This document shows, piece by piece, positions 56,082 through 64,000 of a DNA stretch of 64,000 nt (position 1 is its first letter; every line of letters starts with the position of its first letter). The stretch is from contig NZ_CP009048.1 of assembly GCF_000746525.1 (NCBI RefSeq), forward strand, positions 1,605,501 to 1,669,500, read 5' to 3'. A model generated the notes under the pieces. That model did not search any database, was not told the DNA's origin, and saw only the letters and a program-made list of their open reading frames with translations. Origin of the DNA: Pseudomonas alkylphenolica. GTDB lineage: Bacteria > Pseudomonadota > Gammaproteobacteria > Pseudomonadales > Pseudomonadaceae. The position numbers and the translations under genes were made by a program.

Positions 56082-56972
56082 TTACCTCATTGGCTCGTGG
56101 CCACCTGCGTGGCTGTCGAGCAGTGCCATGAAGGCCTTGGCCGCATTCGATAACGTCCGCTCGGTGTGCAGAATGTAGCCTAGCTGGCGCGACAGCTGTA
56201 TGCCCGGCAAAGCGATAGGCGCAACCTGCTCATCGAGCATGGTTCGCGGCAGTACACTCCAGGCCAGGCCGATGGAAACCATCATCTTGATGGTTTCCAG
56301 GTAGTTGGTGCTCATGGCGATGTTCGGCGTCAGCCCCTGGGCTTCGAACAGGCGCTGGACAATATGGTGTGTAAAAGTATTGCCGCCAGGGAAAACCGCC
56401 GGGTGATGGGCGATATCGGCAAGGCTTACCGGGCCATTGCACGCCAGTGGATGCTCCGGGGAGGCGACGAAATCCAGCGGGTCGTTCCACACCGGCACGG
56501 CCTGAACCAGCGGGTGCGGTTCGGGTGCCAGGGTGATTACCGCAATTTCGGCGCGGCCATGGAGTATCTCGTCGTAGGCAGCTTCTGAATCCAGGAACTG
56601 AATATCCAATGCCACTGCTGGGTACTGGCGGGTGAAAGCCCGTAAAACCGGAGGCAAGCGATGCAAGCCTATATGGTGACTGGTGGCAAGGGTCAGGCGA
56701 CCGGTCACTTCACCGGTGAGATTGCTCAAGGCGCGGCGGGTATCATCCAGTACGTTGACGATTTGATAAGCGCGCGGCAGCAAGGCGCGGCCAGCCTCGG
56801 TGAGATTGATGTCGCGGCCCAGGCGATCGAACAGGCGCACATCCAGTTGCTGTTCCAGTCCGGCAATCCGTTTACTGATGGCTGGCTGGGTGAGGTGCAG
56901 GCGCTCACCCGCGCCGGAAAAGCTGCCGGTTTCAGCCACGGCGATAAAGGCATTGAGGTTGGCGAAGTCCAC
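56082..56972 (-). CDS. LysR-family transcriptional regulator
   Basis: A 296-residue regulator. The winged HTH (about 3-62) reads NLNAFIAVAETGSFSGAGERLHLTQPAISKRIAGLE, and the periplasmic-binding-like effector domain runs about 88-290. I choose the GTG at 56972 because AGAGGAA lies 10-11 nt upstream and the length is then the family norm; an ATG at 57005 has no ribosome site. It is divergent from leuC across 131 bp, the usual place for a regulator of the adjacent operon, so control of leuCDB by a leucine-pathway intermediate is plausible but not shown. Confidence 0.9.
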   Translation of the reverse strand: MDFANLNAFIAVAETGSFSGAGERLHLTQPAISKRIAGLEQQLDVRLFDRLGRDINLTEAGRALLPRAYQIVNVLDDTRRALSNLTGEVTGRLTLATSHHIGLHRLPPVLRAFTRQYPAVALDIQFLDSEAAYDEILHGRAEIAVITLAPEPHPLVQAVPVWNDPLDFVASPEHPLACNGPVSLADIAHHPAVFPGGNTFTHHIVQRLFEAQGLTPNIAMSTNYLETIKMMVSIGLAWSVLPRTMLDEQVAPIALPGIQLSRQLGYILHTERTLSNAAKAFMALLDSHAGGHEPMR

Positions 56973-57103
56973 TGCTTGGCTATTCCTCTGAGTTATCCAA
57001 AGCATAAAAATTATGAATTTGAGTTATTCAATCTACCGTCATAGCATCGTCCGTACAAGCCAAGTGGTTATTGGCATAGAAAGACGCTGATGAGGAAAGT
57101 CTG

Positions 57104-58537
57104 ATGGCCGGCAAAACGCTCTACGACAAGCTCTGGGATTCGCATTTGGTCAAGCAGCGCGACGATGGTTCGGCGCTGATCTATATCGACCGTCACATCA
57201 TTCACGAAGTGACGTCACCGCAAGCCTTTGAAGGCCTGCGCCTGGCCAGCCGCAAACCCTGGCGCATCGATGCCAACATCGCCACGCCTGACCACAACGT
57301 GCCGACCACCCCGGAACGCAAGGGCGGTATCGACGCCATTGTCGACCAGGTGTCGCGTTTGCAGGTGCAGACCCTCGATGAAAACTGCGACGAGTATGGC
57401 ATCACCGAATTCAAGATGAATGACGTGCGTCAGGGCATCGTCCACGTCATCGGCCCGGAGCAGGGCGCAACCTTGCCGGGCATGACCGTGGTTTGCGGCG
57501 ACTCGCACACCTCCACCCATGGTGCCTTTGGCGCCCTGGCCCATGGCATCGGTACCTCGGAAGTCGAGCATGTGCTCGCGACCCAGTGCCTGGTGGCCAA
57601 GAAAATGAAAAACATGCTGGTGCGCGTCGAGGGTCAGTTGCCGTTCGGCGTCACGGCCAAGGACATCGTCCTGGCGGTGATTGGCAAGATCGGTACTGCC
57701 GGTGGCAACGGCCACGCGATGGAATTCGCCGGTAGCGCGATTCGCGAGCTGTCCGTCGAAGGCCGCATGACCATCTGCAACATGTCCATCGAAGCCGGTG
57801 CCCGCGTGGGCCTGGTGGCGACCGATGAAAAAACCGTGGCCTACGTCAAGGGTCGTCCATATGCACCTAAAGGCGAGCAGTGGGATCAGGCGGTAGAAGC
57901 CTGGAAAGACCTGGTATCCGACGCCGATGCGGTGTTCGACACAGTGATCGAGCTGGACGCTGCACAGATCAAGCCACAGGTCAGCTGGGGCACCTCGCCG
58001 GAAATGGTCCTGGCGGTTGATCAGCGCGTGCCGGATCCGGCTGCCGAAGCCGATCTGGTCAAGCGCGGTTCCATTGAGCGTGCCTTGAAGTACATGGGTT
58101 TGAGCGCCAACCAGGCGATCACCGATATCCAGCTCGACCGGGTCTTCATCGGTTCGTGCACCAACTCGCGGATCGAAGACTTGCGCGCCGCTGCCGAGAT
58201 CGCCAAGGGCCGCAAGGTGGCTGCGACCATCAAGCAGGCCATCGTCGTGCCGGGCTCGGGTCTGGTCAAAGCCCAGGCCGAGAAAGAGGGCCTGGACAAG
58301 ATCTTCCTCGAAGCCGGTTTCGAATGGCGTGAGCCGGGCTGCTCGATGTGCCTGGCGATGAACCCGGACCGCCTGGAGAGTGGCGAGCATTGCGCCTCGA
58401 CCTCCAACCGTAACTTCGAAGGCCGTCAGGGTGCTGGCGGTCGTACCCACCTGGTGAGCCCGGCCATGGCCGCCGCCGCCGCTGTAACCGGTCGTTTTGT
58501 CGACGTACGTGAGTTGATTCAAGGGAGCGCAGCATGA
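57104..58537 (+). CDS. leuC: 3-isopropylmalate dehydratase, large subunit
   Basis: A 477-residue [4Fe-4S] isomerase subunit of leucine synthesis (with LeuD interconverts 2- and 3-isopropylmalate). The aconitase-type motifs [19 protein letters not shown] near 130-148 and [13 protein letters not shown] near 348-360 are present, the latter with the first cluster cysteine. The pair [10 protein letters not shown] near 409-418 carries the other two. GAGGAAAG lies 6-7 nt before the ATG. It overlaps leuD by 4 bp. Confidence 0.97.
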   Translation: MAGKTLYDKLWDSHLVKQRDDGSALIYIDRHIIHEVTSPQAFEGLRLASRKPWRIDANIATPDHNVPTTPERKGGIDAIVDQVSRLQVQTLDENCDEYGITEFKMNDVRQGIVHVIGPEQGATLPGMTVVCGDSHTSTHGAFGALAHGIGTSEVEHVLATQCLVAKKMKNMLVRVEGQLPFGVTAKDIVLAVIGKIGTAGGNGHAMEFAGSAIRELSVEGRMTICNMSIEAGARVGLVATDEKTVAYVKGRPYAPKGEQWDQAVEAWKDLVSDADAVFDTVIELDAAQIKPQVSWGTSPEMVLAVDQRVPDPAAEADLVKRGSIERALKYMGLSANQAITDIQLDRVFIGSCTNSRIEDLRAAAEIAKGRKVAATIKQAIVVPGSGLVKAQAEKEGLDKIFLEAGFEWREPGCSMCLAMNPDRLESGEHCASTSNRNFEGRQGAGGRTHLVSPAMAAAAAVTGRFVDVRELIQGSAA

Positions 58538-59178
58538 AAGCCTTTACCCAGCACACCGGCCTGGTTGCGCCTTTGGATCGCGCCAACGTCGACACTGACC
58601 AGATCATTCCCAAGCAGTTCCTCAAGTCGATCAAGCGCACCGGCTTTGGCCCCAACCTGTTCGATGAGTGGCGTTACCTGGATGTCGGTCAGCCGTACCA
58701 GGACAACAGCAAGCGCCCGAAGAACCCGGACTTCGTCTTGAACCACGACCGTTACCAGGGCGCCAGCGTGTTGCTTGCCCGCGAGAACTTCGGTTGCGGC
58801 TCGAGCCGTGAGCATGCGCCATGGGCCCTCGAAGAGTACGGTTTCCGCAGTATCATCGCGCCGAGCTATGCCGACATCTTCTTCAACAACAGCTTCAAGA
58901 ACGGCTTGCTGCCGATCATCCTCAGCGATGAAGAAGTCGATGAACTGTTCAAGCAGGTCGAGGCCGACCCTGGCTACCAGTTGACCATCGACTTGCAGGC
59001 GCAGACAGTAACCCGCCCAGATGGCAAAGTATTGAGTTTCGAAATCGATGCGTTTCGTAAACACTGCTTGCTCAACGGTCTGGACGATATCGGTCTGACC
59101 TTGCAGGACAGTGACGCGATTGCCACGTTCGAAGCCAAGCATCGGGCTAGTCAGCCTTGGTTGTTTCGCGATGTTTGA
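58534..59178 (+). CDS. leuD: 3-isopropylmalate dehydratase, small subunit
   Basis: A 214-residue swivel-domain subunit that pairs with Leu[16 protein letters not shown] near 17-31 and [16 protein letters not shown] near 83-98 are the substrate-binding motifs. The start overlaps the leuC stop (ATGA) and AGGGAG lies 8 nt upstream. A REP pair stands in the 113 bp between leuD and leuB and may reduce readthrough. Confidence 0.97.
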   Translation: MKAFTQHTGLVAPLDRANVDTDQIIPKQFLKSIKRTGFGPNLFDEWRYLDVGQPYQDNSKRPKNPDFVLNHDRYQGASVLLARENFGCGSSREHAPWALEEYGFRSIIAPSYADIFFNNSFKNGLLPIILSDEEVDELFKQVEADPGYQLTIDLQAQTVTRPDGKVLSFEIDAFRKHCLLNGLDDIGLTLQDSDAIATFEAKHRASQPWLFRDV

Positions 59179-59185
59179 TTGAAAA

Positions 59186-59251
59186 CATCGCGGGGCAAGC
59201 TGGCTCCCACCGGTAGTGGAAACTCTGTGGGAGCGGGCTTGCCCCGCGATG
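59186..59251. repeat. REP pair between leuD and leuB
   Basis: Inverted REP copies (CATCGCGGGGCAAGCTGGCT ... / ... GTGGGAGCGGGCTTGCCCCG) are separated by about 16 bp. The left copy has diverged (GCTGGCTCC for GCCCGCTCC). It lies within an operon rather than between convergent genes. Confidence 0.9.
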
Positions 59252-59291
59252 CTGCTGATTACTTTTCGCTTGATTTGAACACGAGGAACCC

Positions 59292-60374
59292 ATGAGCAAG
59301 CAGATTCTGATTCTTCCAGGTGATGGCATCGGTCCGGAAATCATGGCCGAGGCGGTCAAGGTGCTGGAGCTGGCCAACGACAAGTTCCAGCTCGGCTTCA
59401 GCCTGTCCCATGATGTGATCGGTGGCGCGGCCATCGACAAGCACGGCGTGCCGCTGGCTGATGAGACCCTGGAGCGCGCGCGTCAGGCAGACGCTGTATT
59501 GCTGGGCGCCGTGGGAGGCCCCAAGTGGGACAAGATCGAGCGTGACATCCGTCCTGAGCGCGGCCTGTTGAAGATCCGTTCGCAACTGGGCCTGTTCGCC
59601 AACCTGCGTCCGGCCATCCTCTATCCGCAGCTGGCCGACGCCTCCTCGTTGAAGCCGGAAATCGTTTCCGGTCTGGACATCCTCATCGTTCGCGAGCTGA
59701 CCGGTGGCATCTACTTCGGCGCCCCGCGCGGTACCCGCGAGCTGGAAGGTGGCGAGCGTCAGTCCTACGACACCCTGCCGTACAGCGAGAGCGAAATCCG
59801 CCGTATCGCTCGTGTCGGTTTCGACATGGCTCGTGTACGCGGCAAGAAACTCTGCTCGGTGGACAAGGCCAACGTCCTGGCTTCCAGCCAGCTGTGGCGC
59901 GAAATTGTCGAAGAAGTGGCCAAGGACTACCCGGATGTGGAGCTCAGCCACATGTACGTCGACAACGCGGCCATGCAGCTGGTTCGTGCACCCAAGCAGT
60001 TCGATGTGATGGTCACCGATAACATGTTTGGTGACATCCTGTCGGATGAAGCTTCCATGCTCACCGGCTCCATTGGCATGCTGCCTTCAGCGTCCCTGGA
60101 TGCCAACAACAAGGGCATGTACGAACCGTGCCACGGCTCGGCGCCAGACATCGCCGGGCAGGGCATTGCCAACCCGCTGGCAACCATTTTGTCGGTGTCG
60201 ATGATGCTGCGTTACAGCTTCAATCAGCAGGCGGCAGCCGAAGCTATTGAAAACGCCGTCAGCCTGGTGCTGGATAAGGGGCTGCGCACGGGTGACATCT
60301 GGTCGGCCGGTTGCAGCAAGGTAGGTACGCAGGAAATGGGCGACGCAGTAGTCGCAGCGCTGCGGAATCTGTAA
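59292..60374 (+). CDS. leuB: 3-isopropylmalate dehydrogenase
   Basis: A 360-residue NAD-dependent oxidative decarboxylase, third step of leucine synthesis. [14 protein letters not shown] near 7-20, the loop with [11 protein letters not shown] near 73-83, [10 protein letters not shown] near 136-145, and the metal-binding [15 protein letters not shown] near 241-255 are all present. GAGGAA lies 5-6 nt upstream of the ATG. Length is normal. Confidence 0.97.
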   Translation: MSKQILILPGDGIGPEIMAEAVKVLELANDKFQLGFSLSHDVIGGAAIDKHGVPLADETLERARQADAVLLGAVGGPKWDKIERDIRPERGLLKIRSQLGLFANLRPAILYPQLADASSLKPEIVSGLDILIVRELTGGIYFGAPRGTRELEGGERQSYDTLPYSESEIRRIARVGFDMARVRGKKLCSVDKANVLASSQLWREIVEEVAKDYPDVELSHMYVDNAAMQLVRAPKQFDVMVTDNMFGDILSDEASMLTGSIGMLPSASLDANNKGMYEPCHGSAPDIAGQGIANPLATILSVSMMLRYSFNQQAAAEAIENAVSLVLDKGLRTGDIWSAGCSKVGTQEMGDAVVAALRNL

Positions 60375-60379
60375 TCTCT

Positions 60380-60425
60380 CGGGCCCGCTGCTGTTTTTCC
60401 TTGTGAAGCAGCGGCCCACTTTTTA
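60380..60425 (+). terminator. Terminator between leuB and asd
   Basis: GGGCCCGCTGCT pairs with AGCAGCGGCCC (one bulge) around a 15-nt loop, followed by ACTTTTTAG. It should end most leu transcripts, so asd probably has a further promoter or depends on readthrough. Confidence 0.75.
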
Positions 60426-60442
60426 GCAAAGGTGTAGTTGCG

Positions 60443-61555
60443 ATGAAACGTGTAGGTCTGATCGGTTGGCGCGGTATGGTCGGTTCCGTGCTCATGCAGC
60501 GGATGCTGGAAGAGCAGGATTTCGATCTCATCGAGCCGGTGTTCTTCACCACTTCCAACGTAGGTGGCCAGGGTCCGGCTGTGGGCAAAGATATTGCTCC
60601 GCTCAAGGACGCGTACAGCATTGAAGAACTCAAGACCCTCGATGTGATCCTGACCTGTCAGGGCGGCGACTACACCAACGAAGTGTTCCCCAAGCTGCGC
60701 GAAGCCGGCTGGCAGGGTTACTGGATCGACGCCGCCTCCAGCCTGCGTATGCAGGATGACGCGGTCATCGTCCTCGACCCGGTCAACCGCAAGGTCATCG
60801 ACCAGCAGCTCGATGCGGGCACCAAGAACTACATCGGTGGCAACTGCACTGTCAGCCTGATGCTGATGGGCCTGGGTGGCCTGTTCGAGGCTGGCCTGGT
60901 CGAGTGGATGAGCGCCATGACCTATCAGGCGGCTTCCGGTGCCGGCGCGCAGAACATGCGTGAGCTGATCCGCCAGATGGGCGCGACCCACGCCGCTGTG
61001 GCTGACGACCTGGCCAACCCGGCCAGCGCCATCCTCGACATCGACCGCAAGGTTGCCGAGGCCATGCGCAGCGAAGCCTACCCGACCGAAAACTTCGGTG
61101 TGCCGCTGGCCGGCAGCCTGATCCCGTGGATCGACAAGGAACTGCCTAACGGCCAGAGCCGTGAAGAGTGGAAAGCCCAGGCCGAGACCAACAAGATCCT
61201 CGGTCGCTTCAAGAGCCCGATTCCGGTCGACGGCATCTGCGTGCGCATCGGTGCGATGCGTTGCCACAGCCAGGCGCTGACCATCAAGCTGAACAAAGAT
61301 GTGCCAATCGCTGATATCGAAGGCATGATCAGCCAGCACAACCCATGGGTGAAGCTGGTGCCGAACCAGCGCGAAATCAGCATGCAGGAGCTGAGCCCGA
61401 CCAGTGTCACCGGTACCTTGAACATTCCGGTGGGTCGTCTGCGCAAGCTGAACATGGGTTCGCAATACCTGGGCGCCTTCACCGTTGGCGACCAGCTGCT
61501 GTGGGGCGCGGCCGAGCCGCTGCGCCGCATGCTGCGGATTTTGCTGGAGCGTTGA
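60443..61555 (+). CDS. asd: Aspartate-semialdehyde dehydrogenase
   Basis: A 370-residue NADPH enzyme at the branch to lysine, diaminopimelate, threonine and methionine. The cofactor motif [11 protein letters not shown] is at 5-15, the catalytic cysteine is C135 in GGNCTVSLM, and the histidine is in [11 protein letters not shown] near 273. The length and GWRGMVG form match the proteobacterial Asd1. The leuB-asd-usg-fimV order is conserved in pseudomonads. Confidence 0.97.
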   Translation: MKRVGLIGWRGMVGSVLMQRMLEEQDFDLIEPVFFTTSNVGGQGPAVGKDIAPLKDAYSIEELKTLDVILTCQGGDYTNEVFPKLREAGWQGYWIDAASSLRMQDDAVIVLDPVNRKVIDQQLDAGTKNYIGGNCTVSLMLMGLGGLFEAGLVEWMSAMTYQAASGAGAQNMRELIRQMGATHAAVADDLANPASAILDIDRKVAEAMRSEAYPTENFGVPLAGSLIPWIDKELPNGQSREEWKAQAETNKILGRFKSPIPVDGICVRIGAMRCHSQALTIKLNKDVPIADIEGMISQHNPWVKLVPNQREISMQELSPTSVTGTLNIPVGRLRKLNMGSQYLGAFTVGDQLLWGAAEPLRRMLRILLER

Positions 61556-61574
61556 TCTGACGCTGATTGGACCG

Positions 61575-61607
61575 AAAGCCCGTGCTGGAGACAGCGCGGG
61601 CTTTTTT
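61575..61607 (+). terminator. Terminator after asd
   Basis: AAAGCCCGTGCTG / CAGCGCGGGCTTT with a GAGA-type loop (one mismatch), followed by T6. It starts 19 bp after the stop. Confidence 0.9.
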
Positions 61608-61632
61608 GTTGGCGACTAACCGCGAAAAAACG

Positions 61633-61738
61633 GTGGGAGCGGGCTTGCCCCGCGATGCAAGGTGACTGAACAAGCGCAATCGCGGGGCAAGCCCGCTCCC
61701 ACACACAGCAAGCCAGCTCCCACATGCCCCGCGATTGT
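61633..61738. repeat. REP cluster between asd and usg
   Basis: Two good inverted REP copies (61633-61703) and a third, degenerate copy (AGCCAGCTCCCACATGCCCC ..., 61710-61738) in which the core is rearranged. It is the densest REP cluster in the window. Confidence 0.88.
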
Positions 61739-61781
61739 GGTGTAAAGTGCCGCTCCCGCCGTTCCAGCAGAGGATTTCCCC

Positions 61782-62792
61782 ATGAGCCAGCCTATTGATA
61801 TTGCCGTGATCGGTGCCACCGGTACTGTCGGTGAAACCCTCGTGCAGATTCTCGAAGAGCAGGATTTTCCGGTGGGCACCCTGCACCTGCTGGCCAGCAA
61901 CGAGTCAGCCGGCAGCGGTGTGATGTTCCGCAACAAGAGCCTGCGCGTGCGCGAGGTCGACAGCTTCGATTTCAGCAAGGTCAAACTGGCCTTTTTCGCT
62001 GCCGGCCCTTCCGTCACCCGCAGTTTTGCTCCGCGGGCCCAGGCGGCCGGTTGCGCTGTTATCGATCTGTCTGGAGGCTTGCCTGCCGAGCAGGCGCCAG
62101 CGTTGGTGCCAGAAGCCAACGCTGCACGACTCGAAAACCTGCCCAAGCCGCTGCAGGTCAGCAGCCCAAGTGCCGCCGCAGTGGCATTGGCCGTTGCCCT
62201 GGCTCCGCTCAAAGGACTGCTCGACATCGAGCGGGTCAATGTCACCGCCTGCCTGGCGGTCTCGGCCCAAGGCCGCGAAGCGGTCAATGAGCTGGCGCGG
62301 CAGACCGCCGAACTGCTCAATGCACGTCCTCTGGAACCACGCTTCTTTGACCGGCAAATGGCCTTCAATCTGCTGGCCCAGGTGGGCGCCAACGATGCTG
62401 AAGGTCATGGCTTGCTGGAGCGTCGTCTGGTTAGCGAATTGCGCGAGGTGCTGGATTTGCCGGCGCTGAAGATTTCCGTCAGCTGCATTCAAGTCCCGGT
62501 GTTTTTCGGCGATAGCTACAGTGTATCGGTGCAAAGTCGTGAACCGATCGACCTCAAGGCAGTCAATGCTGCGTTGGAAGCGGCTGACAGCATCGAGCTG
62601 GTCGAAGAGGGCGATTACCCGACCCCGGTCGGTGACGCAGTCGGCCAGGACGTGGTCTATGTTGGACGGGTGCGCGGTGGAATCGACGAAGCCGAGCAGC
62701 TCAACCTCTGGTTGACCACCGACAACGTGCGCAAAGGCGCGGCCTTGAACGCCGTGCAGTTGGCGCAATTGTTGATAAAACATGTTGTGTAA
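61782..62792 (+). CDS. usg: Aspartate-semialdehyde dehydrogenase-like protein, likely inactive (Usg)
   Basis: A 336-residue paralogue of Asd. It keeps the N-terminal cofactor motif VIGATGTVGE (9-18) and the overall fold, but the catalytic segment reads SSPSAAAVAL (127-136), so the cysteine expected after P-S/N is alanine (A131). It therefore cannot form the thioester and is probably not an active dehydrogenase. It matches the usg gene found in this place (PA3116-like). Function is unknown; a structural or regulatory role is possible. Confidence 0.9.
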   Translation: MSQPIDIAVIGATGTVGETLVQILEEQDFPVGTLHLLASNESAGSGVMFRNKSLRVREVDSFDFSKVKLAFFAAGPSVTRSFAPRAQAAGCAVIDLSGGLPAEQAPALVPEANAARLENLPKPLQVSSPSAAAVALAVALAPLKGLLDIERVNVTACLAVSAQGREAVNELARQTAELLNARPLEPRFFDRQMAFNLLAQVGANDAEGHGLLERRLVSELREVLDLPALKISVSCIQVPVFFGDSYSVSVQSREPIDLKAVNAALEAADSIELVEEGDYPTPVGDAVGQDVVYVGRVRGGIDEAEQLNLWLTTDNVRKGAALNAVQLAQLLIKHVV

Positions 62793-62864
62793 AAGATACT
62801 TGCAGCTAATTTTTACCGAGATTTTGCTCGGTCGCCGGGGACGGTTCTTTCAAAGGAAGAGGTC

Positions 62865-64000
62865 ATGCTTCGAATTCGCAAACTGGTCTTAGCAATAGCC
62901 GCGGCGTCGGCGCTGTCGTCCGGTATGGCGCATGCCCTCGGCTTGGGCGAACTGACCCTCAAGTCGGCGCAGAACCAGCCGCTGGATGCCGAAATCGAAC
63001 TGCTCGATGTACGCGATCTCACCGCCGCTGAAATGGCTCCGAGCCTGGCGCCAGCCGAAGAGTTCGCCAAGGCCGGGATCGAGCGTCCAGCCTACCTCAA
63101 CGACTTGACCTTCACGCCGGTGATCAATCCCAACGGCAAGAGCGTATTGCGGGTGACCTCCAGCCAGGCGCTGCCAGCGCCGATGGTCAAGTTCCTGGTT
63201 CAGGTGATGTGGCCGAGCGGGCGCCTGCTGCGCGATTACAGCGTGCTGGTCAACCAGGCTGCATTGCCGGGGGCCAAGCCTGAGTCGACGATCAGCCCGG
63301 CGGTCAGCGCACCGGCCAACTACACCACGGTGCGGCGTGACACGCTGTGGGAGATCGCCTCGAAAGCCCGTCAGGGCGGCTCGGTGCAGCAGACCATGCT
63401 GGCCATCCAGGCGTTGAACCCCGATGCCTTTATCAACGGCAATATCAACCTGCTGAAAACCGGTCAGGTCCTGCGCATGCCCGATCAGCAGCAGGTCATG
63501 AGCATTCCTCAGGGCGAGGCTGTTGCTGAGGTTGCCGCACAGTACGCCGCCTGGCGTGAAGGTCGGCGCCTGGGCCCACGTGCCCGGCAGCTGGACGCCA
63601 CTCGCCGCACCGGCACCGAGGCGGCGCCGGCGCGGATTGCCAATCAGGACAACCTGCGCCTGGTAGCACCTCGCAGCAAAACGGCTGCCGGAGATGGCAA
63701 AGCCGTCAGCGATAAACTCGCTGTTGCTGAGGAACGTCTCGATACCACGCGGCGTGACAATGCCGAATTGAAAAGTCGCATGAGCGATCTGCAGAGCCAG
63801 CTGGACAAGATGGAGCGCCTGATCGCACTGAAAAGCGATCAGTTGGCCAGGCTCGAAGCCCAGGGGGCTGCCGGTCAGGAGCCTGCGCCTGAAGCAGCTC
63901 AGCAGACGGCGATTTCCGCCGAGTTGCAGCCAGCGCCAAGCGAGCCGGTCACTACTCCGGCACCTGCAGCGGTCGATACTGCACCGCTCGACAGCCCGGC
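62865..64000 (+). CDS. fimV: FimV, N-terminal part (runs off the window)
   Basis: The first 378 residues of a large inner-membrane/periplasmic protein needed for polar organisation and type IV pilus function in P. aeruginosa. A signal peptide (about 1-24, cleaved after AHA) is followed by the FimV N-terminal domain beginning LGLGELTLKSAQNQPLDAEI, and a LysM peptidoglycan-binding domain (about 145-205; RRDTLWEIASKARQ, ALNPDAF, LKTGQVLRMP). A predicted coiled coil lies near 285-330. No stop occurs before the window end. GGAAGAGG lies just upstream of the ATG. Confidence 0.95.
   Translation, partial: MLRIRKLVLAIAAASALSSGMAHALGLGELTLKSAQNQPLDAEIELLDVRDLTAAEMAPSLAPAEEFAKAGIERPAYLNDLTFTPVINPNGKSVLRVTSSQALPAPMVKFLVQVMWPSGRLLRDYSVLVNQAALPGAKPESTISPAVSAPANYTTVRRDTLWEIASKARQGGSVQQTMLAIQALNPDAFINGNINLLKTGQVLRMPDQQQVMSIPQGEAVAEVAAQYAAWREGRRLGPRARQLDATRRTGTEAAPARIANQDNLRLVAPRSKTAAGDGKAVSDKLAVAEERLDTTRRDNAELKSRMSDLQSQLDKMERLIALKSDQLARLEAQGAAGQEPAPEAAQQTAISAELQPAPSEPVTTPAPAAVDTAPLDSP

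Overview
The window is chromosomal DNA from a Pseudomonas, most like the P. putida / P. fluorescens lineage. I infer this from protein sequences, from gene order (the blocks can be read off against my memory of P. aeruginosa PA2811-PA2817, PA2957-PA2984 and PA3115-PA3139), from high GC, and from many REP palindromes with the core GCGGGGCAAGCCCGCTCC. It is mostly housekeeping DNA. I see no prophage, CRISPR array, restriction system or obvious defence island. The one mobile element is an IS481-type insertion sequence.

Layout. 1-2.4 kb: 3' part of a large RCC1/Ig-repeat surface-type gene, broken by two frameshifts. 2.5-3 kb: tRNA-Glu and two tRNA-Gly. 3-9.1 kb: a PA2817-like protein, FadE-type acyl-CoA dehydrogenase, a glutathione S-transferase, an ABC-2 exporter pair and a DUF2062 membrane protein. 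9.3-16.1 kb: comEC, exbB/exbD-like, lpxK, a Trm112-like gene, kdsB, ptpA and murB, a tightly overlapping envelope set (lipid A, KDO, peptidoglycan precursor). 16.2-21.7 kb: rne (RNase E) divergent from rluC and a HAD phosphatase. 21.7-33.3 kb: sppA, maf/yceF, then yceD-rpmF-plsX-fabD-fabG-acpP-fabF-pabC-mltG-tmk-holB-tatD, the fatty-acid/division supercluster; pilZ, expected between holB and tatD, is absent.

33.3-38.5 kb: a probable RgsA-type sRNA, a class V aminotransferase, a TetR regulator, moaA, a DUF4823 lipoprotein, a DUF1285 protein, a cupin and tRNA-Asn. 38.5-46.3 kb: aromatic/aspartate aminotransferase, uvrB with a LexA box, an EmrAB-type efflux pair, and gltX. 46.5-47.1 kb: tRNA Ala-Glu-Ala-Glu, with gltX (which charges tRNA-Glu) next door. 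47.2-51.3 kb: a TetR regulator with a palindromic operator, a hydrolase, a thioesterase, a poorly understood 590-bp stretch with small ORFs, dusC, and a heat-shock hsp20. 51.3-52.7 kb: the IS481-family element, flanked by inverted copies of a chromosomal repeat. 52.7-57 kb: a five-PAS GGDEF-EAL protein and a LysR regulator. 57.1-62.8 kb: leuC-leuD-leuB, asd and a catalytically dead asd paralogue (usg). The window ends inside fimV.

I found no clear new biological system. The points most worth a second look are the missing pilZ, the sRNA locus, REP elements that supply stop codons, the almost leaderless yceD promoter, the extended inverted repeats around the IS, and the unexplained small-ORF stretch before dusC.
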